A stretch of 64,000 bases of DNA from JACVRX01 sp963831385 (GCA_963831385.1 CAWHPW010000017.1:1-64000), one strand, 5' to 3'. Counted from the stretch's first letter, positions 43,777 to 53,157 are shown. Numbers and translations: made by a program. The notes: a model not told the origin generated them from the sequence alone.

Positions 43777-44511
43777 TCAGAAGTCCAGGCCGCGCTCGCC
43801 GAACCAGCTCCGCGGGTTGACCGCGTCGCCGCCGGAGGGATGCACCTCGAGGTGCAGGTGCGGACCGGTCGAGTTGCCCGTCGAACCGACGCTACCGATC
43901 TGGGTGCCCGGCATGACGTCGCCAGAACGCACCTCGAAACGGGACAGGTGGCAGTACCAGGTCTCCGTGCCGTCCCAGTGCCGGATCACGATCTTGTTTC
44001 CGTATGGGCCGTCGTATCCGGCGTAGACGACCTCACCGCTGGACATCGCTTGCACCGGCGAGCCGTACCCGGTCGACAAGTCCAGGCCGGTGTGCCGGCT
44101 CGCCCACAGCCGGCCGACGGCGCCGAAGCCGGCCGAGATGCGGTACGACTTCAGCGGTAGAACCCACATCTTGCGCTCGGCCTCGGCACGGGCGGCCCGC
44201 TCCGCAGCCTCCTTACGCTCTGCTTCGACCAAGACGGCGTTGACGTTCTTGGCCAGTTGTGTGCTCTCCGCGGTGAGCGATTCGCCCGCCACGTCCACGG
44301 GGTCCAGCGCACCGGTGATGTCGGTGGCGTGTGGCCGCTCGGGGACGGTGGTGGGGGAGTCGCTGGCAACGACGGCCGTGGCTCCGATCGCATTGGGCAT
44401 CGTCACGGCACCGGACGCGGCGGCCACGACGGCCAGCGATCCGACCGCGGACGGCAGCCCAATGGGCATGCGGCGGCGACGGTGACGCCCGTTGCCGGGG
44501 CGATGCGACAC
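43777..44511 (-). CDS. Secreted M23-family metallopeptidase
   Basis: A 244-residue exported peptidoglycan endopeptidase. A basic N-terminus and hydrophobic segment (GSLAVVAAASGAVTM) act as signal/anchor. A short Ala/Glu-rich coiled coil (VEAERKEAAERAARAEAERK) precedes the LytM domain. Zinc ligands are in SRHTGLDLSTG and TGPHLHLEVHPSG, and a GEVVYAGYDGPYGNKIVI strand is typical. GTG 44511 is favoured by GGAAGG upstream. In Streptomyces, as I recall, a similar gene lies in the same place near the mutase subunit and sucCD. Confidence 0.88.
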   Translation of the reverse strand: MSHRPGNGRHRRRRMPIGLPSAVGSLAVVAAASGAVTMPNAIGATAVVASDSPTTVPERPHATDITGALDPVDVAGESLTAESTQLAKNVNAVLVEAERKEAAERAARAEAERKMWVLPLKSYRISAGFGAVGRLWASRHTGLDLSTGYGSPVQAMSSGEVVYAGYDGPYGNKIVIRHWDGTETWYCHLSRFEVRSGDVMPGTQIGSVGSTGNSTGPHLHLEVHPSGGDAVNPRSWFGERGLDF

Positions 44512-44722
44512 GGTCAGGGGGCCTTCCGCTTGCTGCAGGGGTCGGCAGGACCATAACGGGACCGCGGCACTCGTGCCAAACACATGCGCGGCCGGTCTGC
44601 ATGTGCATTTGCAGAGGCAGGCACCGTCGGATACCCGTCTGGTGAGCCGTAACCGGTTCGTGACCTGGACAAACGCGGATGTGGACGGAACCAGGTGAGG
44701 CGGCAGCGGGCTATAGAGGGGA

Positions 44723-44738
44723 TGTGATTTATGTCACA
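44723..44738. promoter_or_regulatory. CRP/GlxR-type binding site
   Basis: TGTGATTTATGTCACA is a perfect match to the TGTGA-N6-TCACA palindrome bound by CRP-family regulators such as M. tuberculosis CRP and GlxR. It lies 86 bases before the mutase-subunit gene and 212 bases before the M23 gene. The rest of the 313-base spacer (44512-44824) holds one probable -10, TACTGT at 44812-44817, seven bases before ATG 44825. Confidence 0.7.
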
Positions 44739-44824
44739 TCGGCTGAGGCCTGGCTGGCCCGGAGGTTTGGCCGGCACCGATCGCAGGGCACCCAACCCTG
44801 GGAATGTGTCCTACTGTGACCGAC

Positions 44825-45238
44825 ATGGCAGGCAATGCGCCCCTGCGTGTCGTGGTGGCGAAGCCGGGCCTGGACGGCCATGACCGGGGTGCCAAGGTGG
44901 TCGCCCGGGCGCTGCGAGACGCTGGTGTCGAGGTCGTCTACACCGGGCTGCATCAGACCCCGGAACAGGTCGTCGAGACCGCCATTCAAGAAGACGCCGA
45001 CGCGATCGGGCTGTCGATTCTCTCCGGTGCGCACATGACACTGTTCCGGAAGGTCATCGATCTGCTGGCCAAGCGAGATGCGCTCGACATCACCGTGTTC
45101 GGCGGCGGGATCATCCCCGACGCCGACATCCCGTTGCTGGAGCAGATGGGCGTCGCCAAGATCTTCACCCCCGGTGCCACCACGCACGACATCGTGGCCT
45201 GGGTTCACAGCACGCTCGAGGCGCAGCAGCCGGCCTGA
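44825..45238 (+). CDS. Cobalamin-binding small subunit of an acyl-CoA mutase
   Basis: A 137-residue free-standing B12-binding domain. The lower-ligand motif DxHxxG is in KPGLDGHDRGAKVV, followed by the SxL motif (GLSILSGAHM) and GGG motif (VFGGGIIPDADI). Such subunits pair with a large subunit encoded elsewhere to form methylmalonyl-, isobutyryl- or ethylmalonyl-CoA mutase. Location directly before sucCD fits production of succinyl-CoA. Starts at 44804, 44816 and 44825 are possible; the last fits a leaderless message from the -10 at 44812. Confidence 0.88.
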   Translation: MAGNAPLRVVVAKPGLDGHDRGAKVVARALRDAGVEVVYTGLHQTPEQVVETAIQEDADAIGLSILSGAHMTLFRKVIDLLAKRDALDITVFGGGIIPDADIPLLEQMGVAKIFTPGATTHDIVAWVHSTLEAQQPA

Positions 45239-45358
45239 GATTGCGAGACATGCCACACCACGGCGCTCGGGTCTAGGCTTCGGCGCGGCAGCGTCGCCCG
45301 GTCCGAGGACGGCGGCTGCTGCTTCGACGCGTCGCACCGAGCCGAGGGCGGGACAGCC

Positions 45359-46546
45359 GTGGACCTGATGGAGTACCAAGCGAAGGAGCTCTTCGCGAAG
45401 CACGGCGTGCCGGTGCTGTCCGGCACCGTCGCCGAGACCGTCGACGAGGCGCGGCGGGCCGCGGAGCAGATCGGCGGTCCGGTCGTGGTCAAGGCCCAGG
45501 TGAAGACCGGCGGCCGCGGCAAGGCCGGCGGAGTCAAGCTCGCCGCGTCGGCGGAGGAGGCAGCGGAGAAGGCGGAGGCCATCCTCGGTCTGGACATCAA
45601 GGGGCACCTCGTCCGACGGGTGCTCGTCACCGAGGCCAGCGACATCGAGCAGGAGTACTACGTCGCATACCTGCTCGACCGGGCCAACCGCACCTATCTC
45701 GCGATGGCCAGCGTCGAGGGCGGCATAGACATCGAACAGCTCGCCGTCGAACGGCCGGAGGCGCTGGCCAAGGTGCCGATCGACGCCATCGTCGGGGTCG
45801 ACGACGCGAAGGCGACCGAGATCGTCGACGCTGCAGGTTTCGCCGCCGACATACGCGACCAGGTCCTCGAGGTCCTGCGGGCGATGTGGACGGTGTACAC
45901 CGAGGAGGACGCAACGCTGGTCGAGATCAACCCGCTGGTGAAGACGCCCGACGGACGAGTCGTCGCGCTCGACGGAAAGGTCTCCCTGGACGAGAACGCG
46001 GACTTCCGGCACCCCGACCACGAACGGTTCGTCGACACCGCTGCGGCGGACCCGCTCGAAGCCCGGGCGAAGGAGAAGGACCTCAACTACGTCAAGCTCG
46101 ACGGTGAGGTCGGCATCATCGGCAACGGCGCCGGGCTGGTGATGTCGACGCTGGACGTCGTGGCATACGCGGGGGAGGAGTTCGCCATAGCTGGCCACAG
46201 TGTGAAGCCGGCGAACTTCCTGGACATCGGCGGTGGCGCGTCCGCCGAGGTCATGGCGAATGGGCTGGAGATCATCCTGTCCGATCCCGATGTCCGCAGC
46301 GTTCTGGTCAACGTGTTCGGCGGGATCACCGCGTGTGACGAGGTCGCCAACGGCATCGTGCAGGCGTTCGCGTTGTTGGACAGCCGGGGCGATGAGATCA
46401 CTCACCCGCTGGTCGTCCGGCTGGACGGCAACAACGCCGAGGTGGGCCGGCAGATCCTGCGCGACGCGCAGCTGCCGCGCCTGGAGCAGGTCGACACGAT
46501 GGACGGAGCCGCGCGCCGCGTGGCCGAGCTCGCAGCGGCGAAGTGA
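45359..46546 (+). CDS. sucC: Succinyl-CoA synthetase beta subunit
   Basis: A 395-residue ATP-grasp subunit. DLMEYQAKELFAKHGVPVL at the start, the nucleotide loop KTGGRGKAGGVKLA and the C-terminal NVFGGITACDEVANGI are diagnostic. With SucD it converts succinyl-CoA to succinate with substrate-level phosphorylation. GTG 45359. The 120-base spacer upstream contains a possible separate -10 (TAGGCT near 45275). sucD follows after nine bases. Confidence 0.95.
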   Translation: MDLMEYQAKELFAKHGVPVLSGTVAETVDEARRAAEQIGGPVVVKAQVKTGGRGKAGGVKLAASAEEAAEKAEAILGLDIKGHLVRRVLVTEASDIEQEYYVAYLLDRANRTYLAMASVEGGIDIEQLAVERPEALAKVPIDAIVGVDDAKATEIVDAAGFAADIRDQVLEVLRAMWTVYTEEDATLVEINPLVKTPDGRVVALDGKVSLDENADFRHPDHERFVDTAAADPLEARAKEKDLNYVKLDGEVGIIGNGAGLVMSTLDVVAYAGEEFAIAGHSVKPANFLDIGGGASAEVMANGLEIILSDPDVRSVLVNVFGGITACDEVANGIVQAFALLDSRGDEITHPLVVRLDGNNAEVGRQILRDAQLPRLEQVDTMDGAARRVAELAAAK

Positions 46547-46555
46547 GGGACTGAG

Positions 46556-47440
46556 ATGGCCATCTTCCTGACCAGCGACTCCAAGGTCATCGTCCAGGGC
46601 ATGACCGGTTCCGAGGGCCGTCGGCACACCCAGCGGATGCTGAACTCGGGCACCGCGATCGTCGGTGGCGTCACACCTGGCAAGGGCGGGCAGTCGGTCG
46701 AGTTCGAGGGTGCGACGGTGCCGGTGTTCGGCAGCGTCAAGGAAGCCGTCGAGACGACCGGAGCCGACGTGTCGGTCGTGTTCGTGCCGCCGAAGTTCGC
46801 CAAAGGCGCAGCGGTCGAAGCGGTCGACGCCGGCGTGCCGTTGGTCGTCGTCATCACCGAGGGGATCCCGGTCGACGACACGGCGGAGTTCTTCCAGTAC
46901 GCAGTGAACTCCGGTCGCACCCGGATCATCGGGCCGAACTGCCCGGGCCTGATCAGCCCCGGGCAATCCAACGCCGGGATCATCCCCGCCGACATCACCA
47001 AGCCGGGCCGGATCGGGCTGGTCAGCAAGTCCGGCACCCTGACCTACCAGATGATGTACGAGCTGCGCGACATCGGGTTCTCGACCTGTGTGGGAATCGG
47101 CGGCGACCCGATCATCGGCACGACGCACATCGACTGCCTGGAGGCATTCGAGGCCGACCCCGACACCGATGCGATCGTGATGATCGGTGAGATCGGCGGC
47201 GACGCCGAAGAGCGTGCCGCCGACTACGTCAAGGCCAACGTCACCAAGCCGGTCGTCGGATACGTCGCCGGCTTCACCGCACCCGAGGGCAAGACGATGG
47301 GCCACGCCGGGGCGATCGTGTCCGGCTCGTCGGGCACCGCTGCTGCCAAGCAGGAAGCGCTGGAGGCCGCCGATGTCCGCGTCGGCAAGACCCCCAGCGA
47401 GACCGCCCGGCTGATGCGCGAGCTCATGCAGTCGCGCTGA
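46556..47440 (+). CDS. sucD: Succinyl-CoA synthetase alpha subunit
   Basis: A 294-residue CoA-binding subunit. The CoA motif VQGMTGSEGRRHTQRML, GPNCPGLISPG and the phosphohistidine loop GKTMGHAGAIVSGSSGTAAA (His of GHAGA) are all present. It completes the TCA-cycle enzyme with SucC. A strong hairpin lies just after the stop. Confidence 0.96.
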   Translation: MAIFLTSDSKVIVQGMTGSEGRRHTQRMLNSGTAIVGGVTPGKGGQSVEFEGATVPVFGSVKEAVETTGADVSVVFVPPKFAKGAAVEAVDAGVPLVVVITEGIPVDDTAEFFQYAVNSGRTRIIGPNCPGLISPGQSNAGIIPADITKPGRIGLVSKSGTLTYQMMYELRDIGFSTCVGIGGDPIIGTTHIDCLEAFEADPDTDAIVMIGEIGGDAEERAADYVKANVTKPVVGYVAGFTAPEGKTMGHAGAIVSGSSGTAAAKQEALEAADVRVGKTPSETARLMRELMQSR

Positions 47441-47475
47441 ACTTTGCCCGTTGATCACGTTCACCACCCTGGTCG

Positions 47476-47509
47476 GTGGTTCACCAGGCACCTGCGCCTG
47501 GCGAACCAC
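47476..47509. terminator. Hairpin between convergent sucD and kynU genes
   Basis: GTGGTTCACCAGGC (47476-47489) pairs with GCCTGGCGAACCAC (47496-47509) over 14 bases with one mismatch around a six-base loop. There is no T-tract, which is common in high-GC actinobacteria. It lies 35 bases after the sucD stop and 27 bases before the kynU stop, so it can serve both strands. Confidence 0.65.
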
Positions 47510-47535
47510 AGACGCGCCTGGTGATGTGCCAGCGC

Positions 47536-48766
47536 TCAGGTGACGGCGGCGCGGACGGCGTACTCGGGCGCGGCCCACTCGCTCGAGCTCAGCACCTGCG
47601 CCATGTGGTCGACGGCGTCCCAGACGTCGACGAATCGCAGGTACAACGGGGTGAAGCCGAACCGCGCGAAGTCAGGGTCTCGGAAGTCGCCGACCACCTT
47701 GCGGGCGATGAGCGCCCGCACCAGTCCGTACGCGCCCGGGTGCCGGAGGCAGACCTGCGAGCCGCGTTGCACGTGCTGGCGGGGAACCTCGACGGTCACC
47801 CCGTAGGTCGACAGTCGTTCCTCGGCTAGGGCAATGAAGTAGTCGGTCAGCGCGAGGGACTTGGCCCGGATGTCGGCCATGGACACGCCGTCGAATGCGT
47901 CCAAGGCAGCGTCGAGGGCACTCATCGAGAGGATCGGCGGCGTTCCGGCGAGCATGCGAGCGATGCCGGTCGCCGGACGGTAGTCGCGTTCTAATGTGAA
48001 TGGCGCGGCGTGGCCCATCCAGCCCGCGATCGGCTGATCGAGCGCATCGTGCCAACGCCGGTGCACGTAGACAAAGGCCGGTGCTCCCGGCCCACCGTTG
48101 AGGTACTTGTAGCCGCAGCCGACGGCGAGGTCGGCATCCCAGCCGTCGAGGTCCACCGGCACTGCCCCGGCGGAGTGACACAGATCCCAGAGCACGACCG
48201 CACCAGCCATCATGGACGGCAGCAGTGATCTCGGCGCCGTCGTACATGCGCCCGGTGCGGTAGTCGACATGGGATAGCTCGACCGCGGCGACGGACTCGT
48301 CCAGCGCTGCGGCGATGTCGGCGGGGTCGCACCAACGCAGCTCGAGACCGGTCAGCCGGGCCACGCTTGCGACGATGTACGAGTCGGTCGGAAAGTTGCC
48401 CGGGTCGGTGACCAGGACGCGTCGGTCGGGCCGCAGCCTGGCCGCGGCGACGAGCAGCTTGAAGATCTGGACAGTAGTGGAGTCGCCGACGATCACAGTG
48501 TCTGCCGGCGCACCGATCAACCGGGCAATCCGTGCTCCGACCCGGGCCGGCAGTCCGATCCAGTCGTGCGTGTTCCAGGACGAGATCAGGTCGCGTCCCC
48601 ACTGGGCATCGACCACGTCGACGAGCCGCTCGCGCACGCCGACCGGAAGCGGCCCGAGCGAGTTGCCATCCAGATAGATCAGCCCGTCGGGCAGCTCGAA
48701 CCGGTCCCGGAGTTTCCGAAGCGGGTCGGCCCGGTCCATCGCCTCGGCCTCGGCACGAGAGCTCAT
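47536..48766 (-). CDS. kynU: Kynureninase (apparent frameshift)
   Basis: About 409 residues of the PLP-dependent aminotransferase class V fold. The start IYLDGNSLGPLP and TDPGNFPTDSYI are typical. The frame breaks at the CC of 48207-48208 (one extra base), after ELSHVDYRTGRMYDGAEITA; the next frame continues AGAVVLWDLCHSAGAVPVDL and contains the PLP lysine in VGCGYKYLNGGPGAPAF. It cleaves kynurenine to anthranilate and alanine. ATG 48766 is divergent from the PerM-like gene. No other kynurenine-pathway gene is nearby. Confidence 0.88.
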
Positions 48767-48905
48767 GCTCAGCACCGTACGACCCAACCCGCCCACGCAG
48801 TACAAATCCGCGCGTTGGGCCCGGCGGCGCCACCTGGTTGCAGCACGACACGCGGACGAGCGTCGACCGTACGGTCTCGGCCCGGATGGCCGGGAAGATG
48901 GGCCC

Positions 48906-50075
48906 ATGACCGACCTGCTGAGTCGGCCGTTCCTACGCCGGGCCGAGCCGGCGTGGGGGTCCAGGGTGCCGTGGCTCGCCGGTGTCCTGGCCGCAGCTTG
49001 GGCACTGGTGGCCGGCCTGGCGATTGCGGCGCTGCCGGCGATGCTGATCTGGATCGACGAGGGTGCTGCGGCTCCAGTGGGAGATCCAGTCCGGATCGGT
49101 GTTCAGATCTGGCTCGCCGGGCACTGGGTCGACCTGCAGCTCGACGACGCCGACGTCCGGTTCGCGCCGTTGGGGCTGACGGTCGTCGTCATGCTCCTGC
49201 TGTACCGAGCCGCTCGATGGGCTGGTCACACTGCCGGAGTCGCCACTGCGAGACGGGCGATCGCCGTCGTGCTCCCGATGATCAGCCTCTATGCCGTCGG
49301 AGCAGCCGCTGTGTCGGTCTGGTCCTCGACCGCCAACGTAGTCATTCATCCGACAGCCGCATTCGTGTGGGCCGGGTGTGTGGCGACGGTGGCCGCTGGC
49401 AGTGGTGTCATGCACGAGGCGGACCTGGGCTACCGGCTGGCCGACCGGCTACCGGCCAGCTGGGTCTCGGTCCTGCGCGCCGCTACCGTCGCCGTGGCCG
49501 GATTGCTCGTCGTCGGTTCCGTGCTGGTCGCCGTCAGTGCGGTGACCAATTCTGGCCGTATCGCGGCGGTCGCCGAGGCCCTCGGCCCGGACCAGGCCGG
49601 CGGACTGGCGCTGGTGATGGCCGGTGCCGCGCTCGTGCCCAACGCCGTGGTGTGGGCCGCGTCCTACGCACTCGGACCGGGCTTCGCTCTCGGCGCCGGC
49701 ACCTCGGTCGCACCAGGAAATGTGGAGTTGGGGATCGTGCCGGCTCTACCGGCGCTTGCTGCGGTGCCGGCCGAGGCGCCCGGCCCGTGGGGCTGGCTGG
49801 TGTTGGCCGGGCCGATCGGTGTCGGACTGCTGACCGGTGTCGCCGTACGGCGATTCTCAGAGTCCGGCCGAGTAGGCATGGTCGGGCAAGCGACCGCTGC
49901 CGCTGCAGCAGCCGCGGTCGCGATGGCAGGGCTGGCCGTGCTCTCCGGCGGCTCGGTCGGCGTGTCCCGGATGAGCGTCATCGGGCCGGTGCCGTGGGAG
50001 ATCGCGCTCGCGACCTTCATCGAAGTGGGGATTCCCGCCATGATCGTCGCTGCCCTTCCTGGGCGGCGAAACTAA
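48906..50075 (+). CDS. PerM-like (DUF6350) integral membrane protein
   Basis: A 389-residue membrane protein with about ten hydrophobic helices and no soluble domain. It is Ala/Val/Gly-rich, and the repeated GAALVPNAVVWAASYALGPG segment with GAGTSV nearby matches DUF6350 proteins. Position between sucCD and purN matches M. tuberculosis perM (Rv0955), a membrane protein needed for division under stress. The functional link is by synteny and family only. Confidence 0.8.
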   Translation: MTDLLSRPFLRRAEPAWGSRVPWLAGVLAAAWALVAGLAIAALPAMLIWIDEGAAAPVGDPVRIGVQIWLAGHWVDLQLDDADVRFAPLGLTVVVMLLLYRAARWAGHTAGVATARRAIAVVLPMISLYAVGAAAVSVWSSTANVVIHPTAAFVWAGCVATVAAGSGVMHEADLGYRLADRLPASWVSVLRAATVAVAGLLVVGSVLVAVSAVTNSGRIAAVAEALGPDQAGGLALVMAGAALVPNAVVWAASYALGPGFALGAGTSVAPGNVELGIVPALPALAAVPAEAPGPWGWLVLAGPIGVGLLTGVAVRRFSESGRVGMVGQATAAAAAAAVAMAGLAVLSGGSVGVSRMSVIGPVPWEIALATFIEVGIPAMIVAALPGRRN

Positions 50076-50080
50076 GCAGC

Positions 50081-50446
50081 TCAGCGAAGGAACCGATCCC
50101 GCACCGCGTCGGCGAAGTCGTCCTGACAGATCTGCTCTGCCACGCGGGTATTGGCGCCGACAAGGCACTCGCGAAGTGTGGCCGTCTCTGTGCCGAGCAA
50201 GAGCAGAACGAGCGACAAGAGACCGCCCACGAGTATCGCGAACACCCCCGCCGTCATCACCAGGATGACGGCGGGCCTCGGCAGTGTCACCTTTCGCCGA
50301 CGGCGCACGGCGAGGACCACCAGCGTGCCGGCGCCTATGGTCATCCCGACCGGCGGCACGGCGATGGCCAGAATCGCCGCGCCGATCGCCAAGAACACCA
50401 GCAGGCGAGTTTGCCGGGCGGAGTCGGGCGGCGGCGCTGTTTCCAC
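50081..50446 (-). CDS. Small membrane protein of unknown function
   Basis: A 121-residue protein with two hydrophobic hairpins (LLVFLAIGAAILAIAVPPVG and the AVILVMTAGVFAILVGGLLS stretch), a basic RRRRKV loop between them, and a polar C-terminus with two Cys. No family recognised. GTG start at 50446. Convergent with the PerM-like gene and divergent from purN, 55 bases away. Confidence 0.6.
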   Translation of the reverse strand: METAPPPDSARQTRLLVFLAIGAAILAIAVPPVGMTIGAGTLVVLAVRRRRKVTLPRPAVILVMTAGVFAILVGGLLSLVLLLLGTETATLRECLVGANTRVAEQICQDDFADAVRDRFLR

Positions 50447-50501
50447 GCCGCGATAGTCTCACCGACGTCCGACCTGACCGGCTGTCGCCACGGGAGCGCA
50501 C

Positions 50502-51131
50502 GTGTTGCACCGTCCCGCGCCGACGGCGCCGGCCCGGCTTGCCGTCCTCGTCTCTGGCGCCGGCAGTAATCTGCAGGCACTCCTCGAAGCCTGCGCTGAC
50601 CCTGCGTACGGGGCAGCGGTGGTCGTGGTCGGTGCGGATCGAGACGGCATCCGGGCGCTCGACCTGGCGACCGCTGCCGGGATTCCGTCGTTCGTCGAGC
50701 GGGTCGCAGACCATGCCGCCCGATCTGATTGGGACGACGCGCTGGTGAGCCGGCTCGCCGCCTACAAGCCCGACCTGGTGATATCGGCCGGGTTCCTCAA
50801 GCTGGTCGGCGCGGCGTTCTTGGCGCAGTTCGGCGACCGTTATGTCAACACGCACAACGCGCTATTGCCGGCCTTTCCCGGCATCCATGGCCCTCGCGAC
50901 GCCCTTGCCTACGGTGTCAAGGTCGCCGGTGCGACGTTGTTCTTCGTCGACGATGGGGTCGACACCGGGCCGATCGTCGCGCAGGTCGCCGTACCGGTCG
51001 AAGAGGACGACACCGAGGAGAGCCTGACCGAACGAATCAAGGCTGCCGAGCGGCGCCAACTTGTCGACTGTGTCGGCCGGCTCGTCCGGGAGGGATGGAG
51101 CATCTCCGGAAGGAAGGTCACGATCCCGTGA
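50502..51131 (+). CDS. purN: Phosphoribosylglycinamide formyltransferase
   Basis: A 209-residue GAR transformylase that uses 10-formyl-THF in purine synthesis. LAVLVSGAGSNLQALLEA is the phosphate-binding start, the catalytic Asn/His are in VNTHNALLPAFPGIHG, and the Asp lies in FVDDGVDTGPIVAQ. GTG 50502 has CGGGAG upstream. Its stop overlaps purH by GTGA. FolD, encoded downstream, makes its cofactor. Confidence 0.94.
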   Translation: MLHRPAPTAPARLAVLVSGAGSNLQALLEACADPAYGAAVVVVGADRDGIRALDLATAAGIPSFVERVADHAARSDWDDALVSRLAAYKPDLVISAGFLKLVGAAFLAQFGDRYVNTHNALLPAFPGIHGPRDALAYGVKVAGATLFFVDDGVDTGPIVAQVAVPVEEDDTEESLTERIKAAERRQLVDCVGRLVREGWSISGRKVTIP

Positions 51132-52690
51132 GCGAAGAACGCAGGCCGATCCGCCGCGCCCTGGTGAGCGTCCACGACAAGACCGGACTCACCGAATTCG
51201 CGTTGGGCCTGCACGAGGCCGGCGTCGCGATCGTGTCGACAGGGTCGACGGCGGAGCACATCGCAGCGGCCGGTGTGCCGGTGACGGCGGTCGAGGACCT
51301 CACCGGCTTTCCGGAATCCCTGGACGGCCGGGTGAAGACCCTGCACCCACGGGTGCACGCGGCGATCCTGGCCGACCGCAGCCGGCCCGAGCACGTCGAT
51401 CAGCTCGCCGAACTGGGCATCGAGCCGTTCGACCTGGTGGTCGTCAACCTCTATCCGTTCACCGCGACGGTGCTGGCAGGTGCGTCACGCGAGGAGTCTG
51501 TCGAACAGATCGACATCGGCGGACCCGCCATGTTGCGGGCGGCGGCGAAGAACCACCCGAGCGTCGCCGTAGTCGTGGATCCGGCGCGGTACGGCGACGT
51601 GCTCGAGGCGATTTCCACGGGCGGCTTCACCCTCGATCAACGACGCCGGCTTGCTGCCGACGTATTTGCCCACACGGCCACCTATGACGTGCACGTGGCG
51701 TCCTGGATGGGCAATGTGCTGGCACCGACCGACGAGGGCACCGGCTTCCCGGCCTGGATCGGCGCCACCTGGGACCGTGGGGTCGTGCTCCGGTATGGGG
51801 AGAACCCGCATCAGCCGGCCGCGCTGTACGTCGCCGGGTTCGACTCAGCAGGACTCGCCACCGCCGCGCAGCTGCACGGCAAGGCCATGTCCTACAACAA
51901 CTACGTCGACGCTGACGCGGCACACCGAGCGGTCTACGACTTCGACCAGCCCGCCGTCGTGATCATCAAACATACGAATCCCTGCGGCATCGCCATCGGG
52001 ACCGATCTCGCCGAGGCTTATGGCAAGGCACTGGCGACCGATCCCGCTTCCGCCTTCGGTGGCGTGGTGGCCGTCAACCGACCACTGACGAGCGCCGTGG
52101 CCGAGCAGATCACCGAGGTGTTCACCGAGGTCGTCGTCGCCCCGGAGTTCGAGCCCGCAGCGCTCGAACAGCTCACCCGGAAGAAGAACCTCCGGCTTCT
52201 GCAGGTGCCCGCCCGCCGGCGCGGAGGCGTCGAAACCCGCCGGATCTCGGGCGGACTGCTGATGCAAGGCATCGACGCGCTCGACTCGCCGGGTGACGAC
52301 CCGGCGAACTGGACACTTGCCGTCGAGCCGGCCGCCGACTCCTCGACGCTGGCTGATCTGGGCTTCGCCTGGCGGGCCTGCCGGTCGGTGAAGTCCAACG
52401 CCGTCCTGCTGGCCCGCGACGGCGCTGCCGTCGGCGTCGGCATGGGCCAGGTCAACCGGGTCGACGCCGCCCGCTTGGCTGTGTCGCGTGCTGGGGATCG
52501 AGCTGCTGGGTCGGTGGCGGCGTCGGATGCGTTCTTCCCGTTCGCCGACGGGCTGCAGGTTCTGCTGGACGCCGGGATCCGCGCAGTGGTCCAGCCAGGG
52601 GGTTCGGTTCGGGACGAGGAGGTCGTCGCGGCCGCCCGCGACGCCGGCGTCACGATGTATTTGACGGGTAGTCGGCACTTCTTCCACTGA
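51128..52690 (+). CDS. purH: Bifunctional AICAR formyltransferase / IMP cyclohydrolase
   Basis: A 520-residue enzyme for the last two steps to IMP. The N-terminal cyclohydrolase (MGS-like) domain has ALVSVHDKTGLTEFA, STGSTAEHI and VKTLHPRVHAAIL. The AICAR transformylase part contains the catalytic Lys-His in VVIIKHTNPCGIA, LRYGENPHQPAALY and KSNAVLLARDGAAVG. GTG 51128 overlaps purN by four bases. The other de novo purine genes are elsewhere. Confidence 0.96.
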   Translation: MSEERRPIRRALVSVHDKTGLTEFALGLHEAGVAIVSTGSTAEHIAAAGVPVTAVEDLTGFPESLDGRVKTLHPRVHAAILADRSRPEHVDQLAELGIEPFDLVVVNLYPFTATVLAGASREESVEQIDIGGPAMLRAAAKNHPSVAVVVDPARYGDVLEAISTGGFTLDQRRRLAADVFAHTATYDVHVASWMGNVLAPTDEGTGFPAWIGATWDRGVVLRYGENPHQPAALYVAGFDSAGLATAAQLHGKAMSYNNYVDADAAHRAVYDFDQPAVVIIKHTNPCGIAIGTDLAEAYGKALATDPASAFGGVVAVNRPLTSAVAEQITEVFTEVVVAPEFEPAALEQLTRKKNLRLLQVPARRRGGVETRRISGGLLMQGIDALDSPGDDPANWTLAVEPAADSSTLADLGFAWRACRSVKSNAVLLARDGAAVGVGMGQVNRVDAARLAVSRAGDRAAGSVAASDAFFPFADGLQVLLDAGIRAVVQPGGSVRDEEVVAAARDAGVTMYLTGSRHFFH

Positions 52691-52745
52691 CCGTGACAAT
52701 CTGGAACCGTCTTCGCCACCGCGTCGACCGAGGAGCCGAGTACCG

Positions 52746-52973
52746 ATGAGCTCATCTGACCAGCCGACCGAGTCACCTGACCCCACGTCCACCGATGAAC
52801 CCGACGAACCCGCCGGGCCAGGTGACGACGTGAAGGAGAAGTTCCGGGAGGCGCTTGCTCGCAAGCAGGGCAAGGAGCAGGGCGTCCCGCATCACGCTGA
52901 CTCGACCGGCCCGGCCGGGCGGAGCCAGGACGCCAAGACCCAGCGGATGTTCCGCCGCAAGAGCGGCGGCTGA
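52746..52973 (+). CDS. DUF5302 small protein
   Basis: A 75-residue hydrophilic protein with an acidic N-terminal half, the conserved helix VKEKFREALARKQGK, and a basic end (TQRMFRRKSGG). This layout is diagnostic of the actinobacterial DUF5302 family, whose role is unknown. GAGGAG lies upstream of ATG 52746. It sits between purH and a cluster of palindromic repeats. Confidence 0.75.
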   Translation: MSSSDQPTESPDPTSTDEPDEPAGPGDDVKEKFREALARKQGKEQGVPHHADSTGPAGRSQDAKTQRMFRRKSGG

Positions 52974-53008
52974 CGCGTCTGGGCTCCCGTGCTCCCACGG
53001 TAGGTCGT

Positions 53009-53157
53009 CGTGAAGATCGTCGTGTGACTCTGCGCACCGCCCGACAGCGGGCTGATTCTTCACGACGATCTTCACGATGCCGAGCTGAACCGTGAAGATC
53101 GTCGTGTGTCATTTGCGCGCACCGACAGCGGGCTGATTCTTCACGACGATCTTCACG
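53009..53157. repeat. GTGAAGATCGTCGTG palindromic repeat cluster (copy B, two tandem hairpins)
   Basis: Two tandem units lie before folD. In unit 1, CGTGAAGATCGTCGTG (53009-53024) pairs perfectly with its complement at 53061-53076. In unit 2 the same arms are at 53091-53106 and 53142-53157. The loops are near-identical (both contain GACAGCGGGCTGATT). The arms match those in the ksgA-ispE spacer. Unit period is about 82 bases. The pattern is that of REP/BIME-type elements. Confidence 0.8.

Noticed and set aside
44729..47578. Minus-strand open frame of nearly 950 codons opposite the mutase subunit and sucCD
   Set aside because: Antisense shadow of three clearly conserved genes; no start signal or motif.
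53009..53157. CRISPR array
   Set aside because: The repeated units are palindromes with alternating orientation and near-identical loops, not direct repeats with unique spacers; no cas genes.
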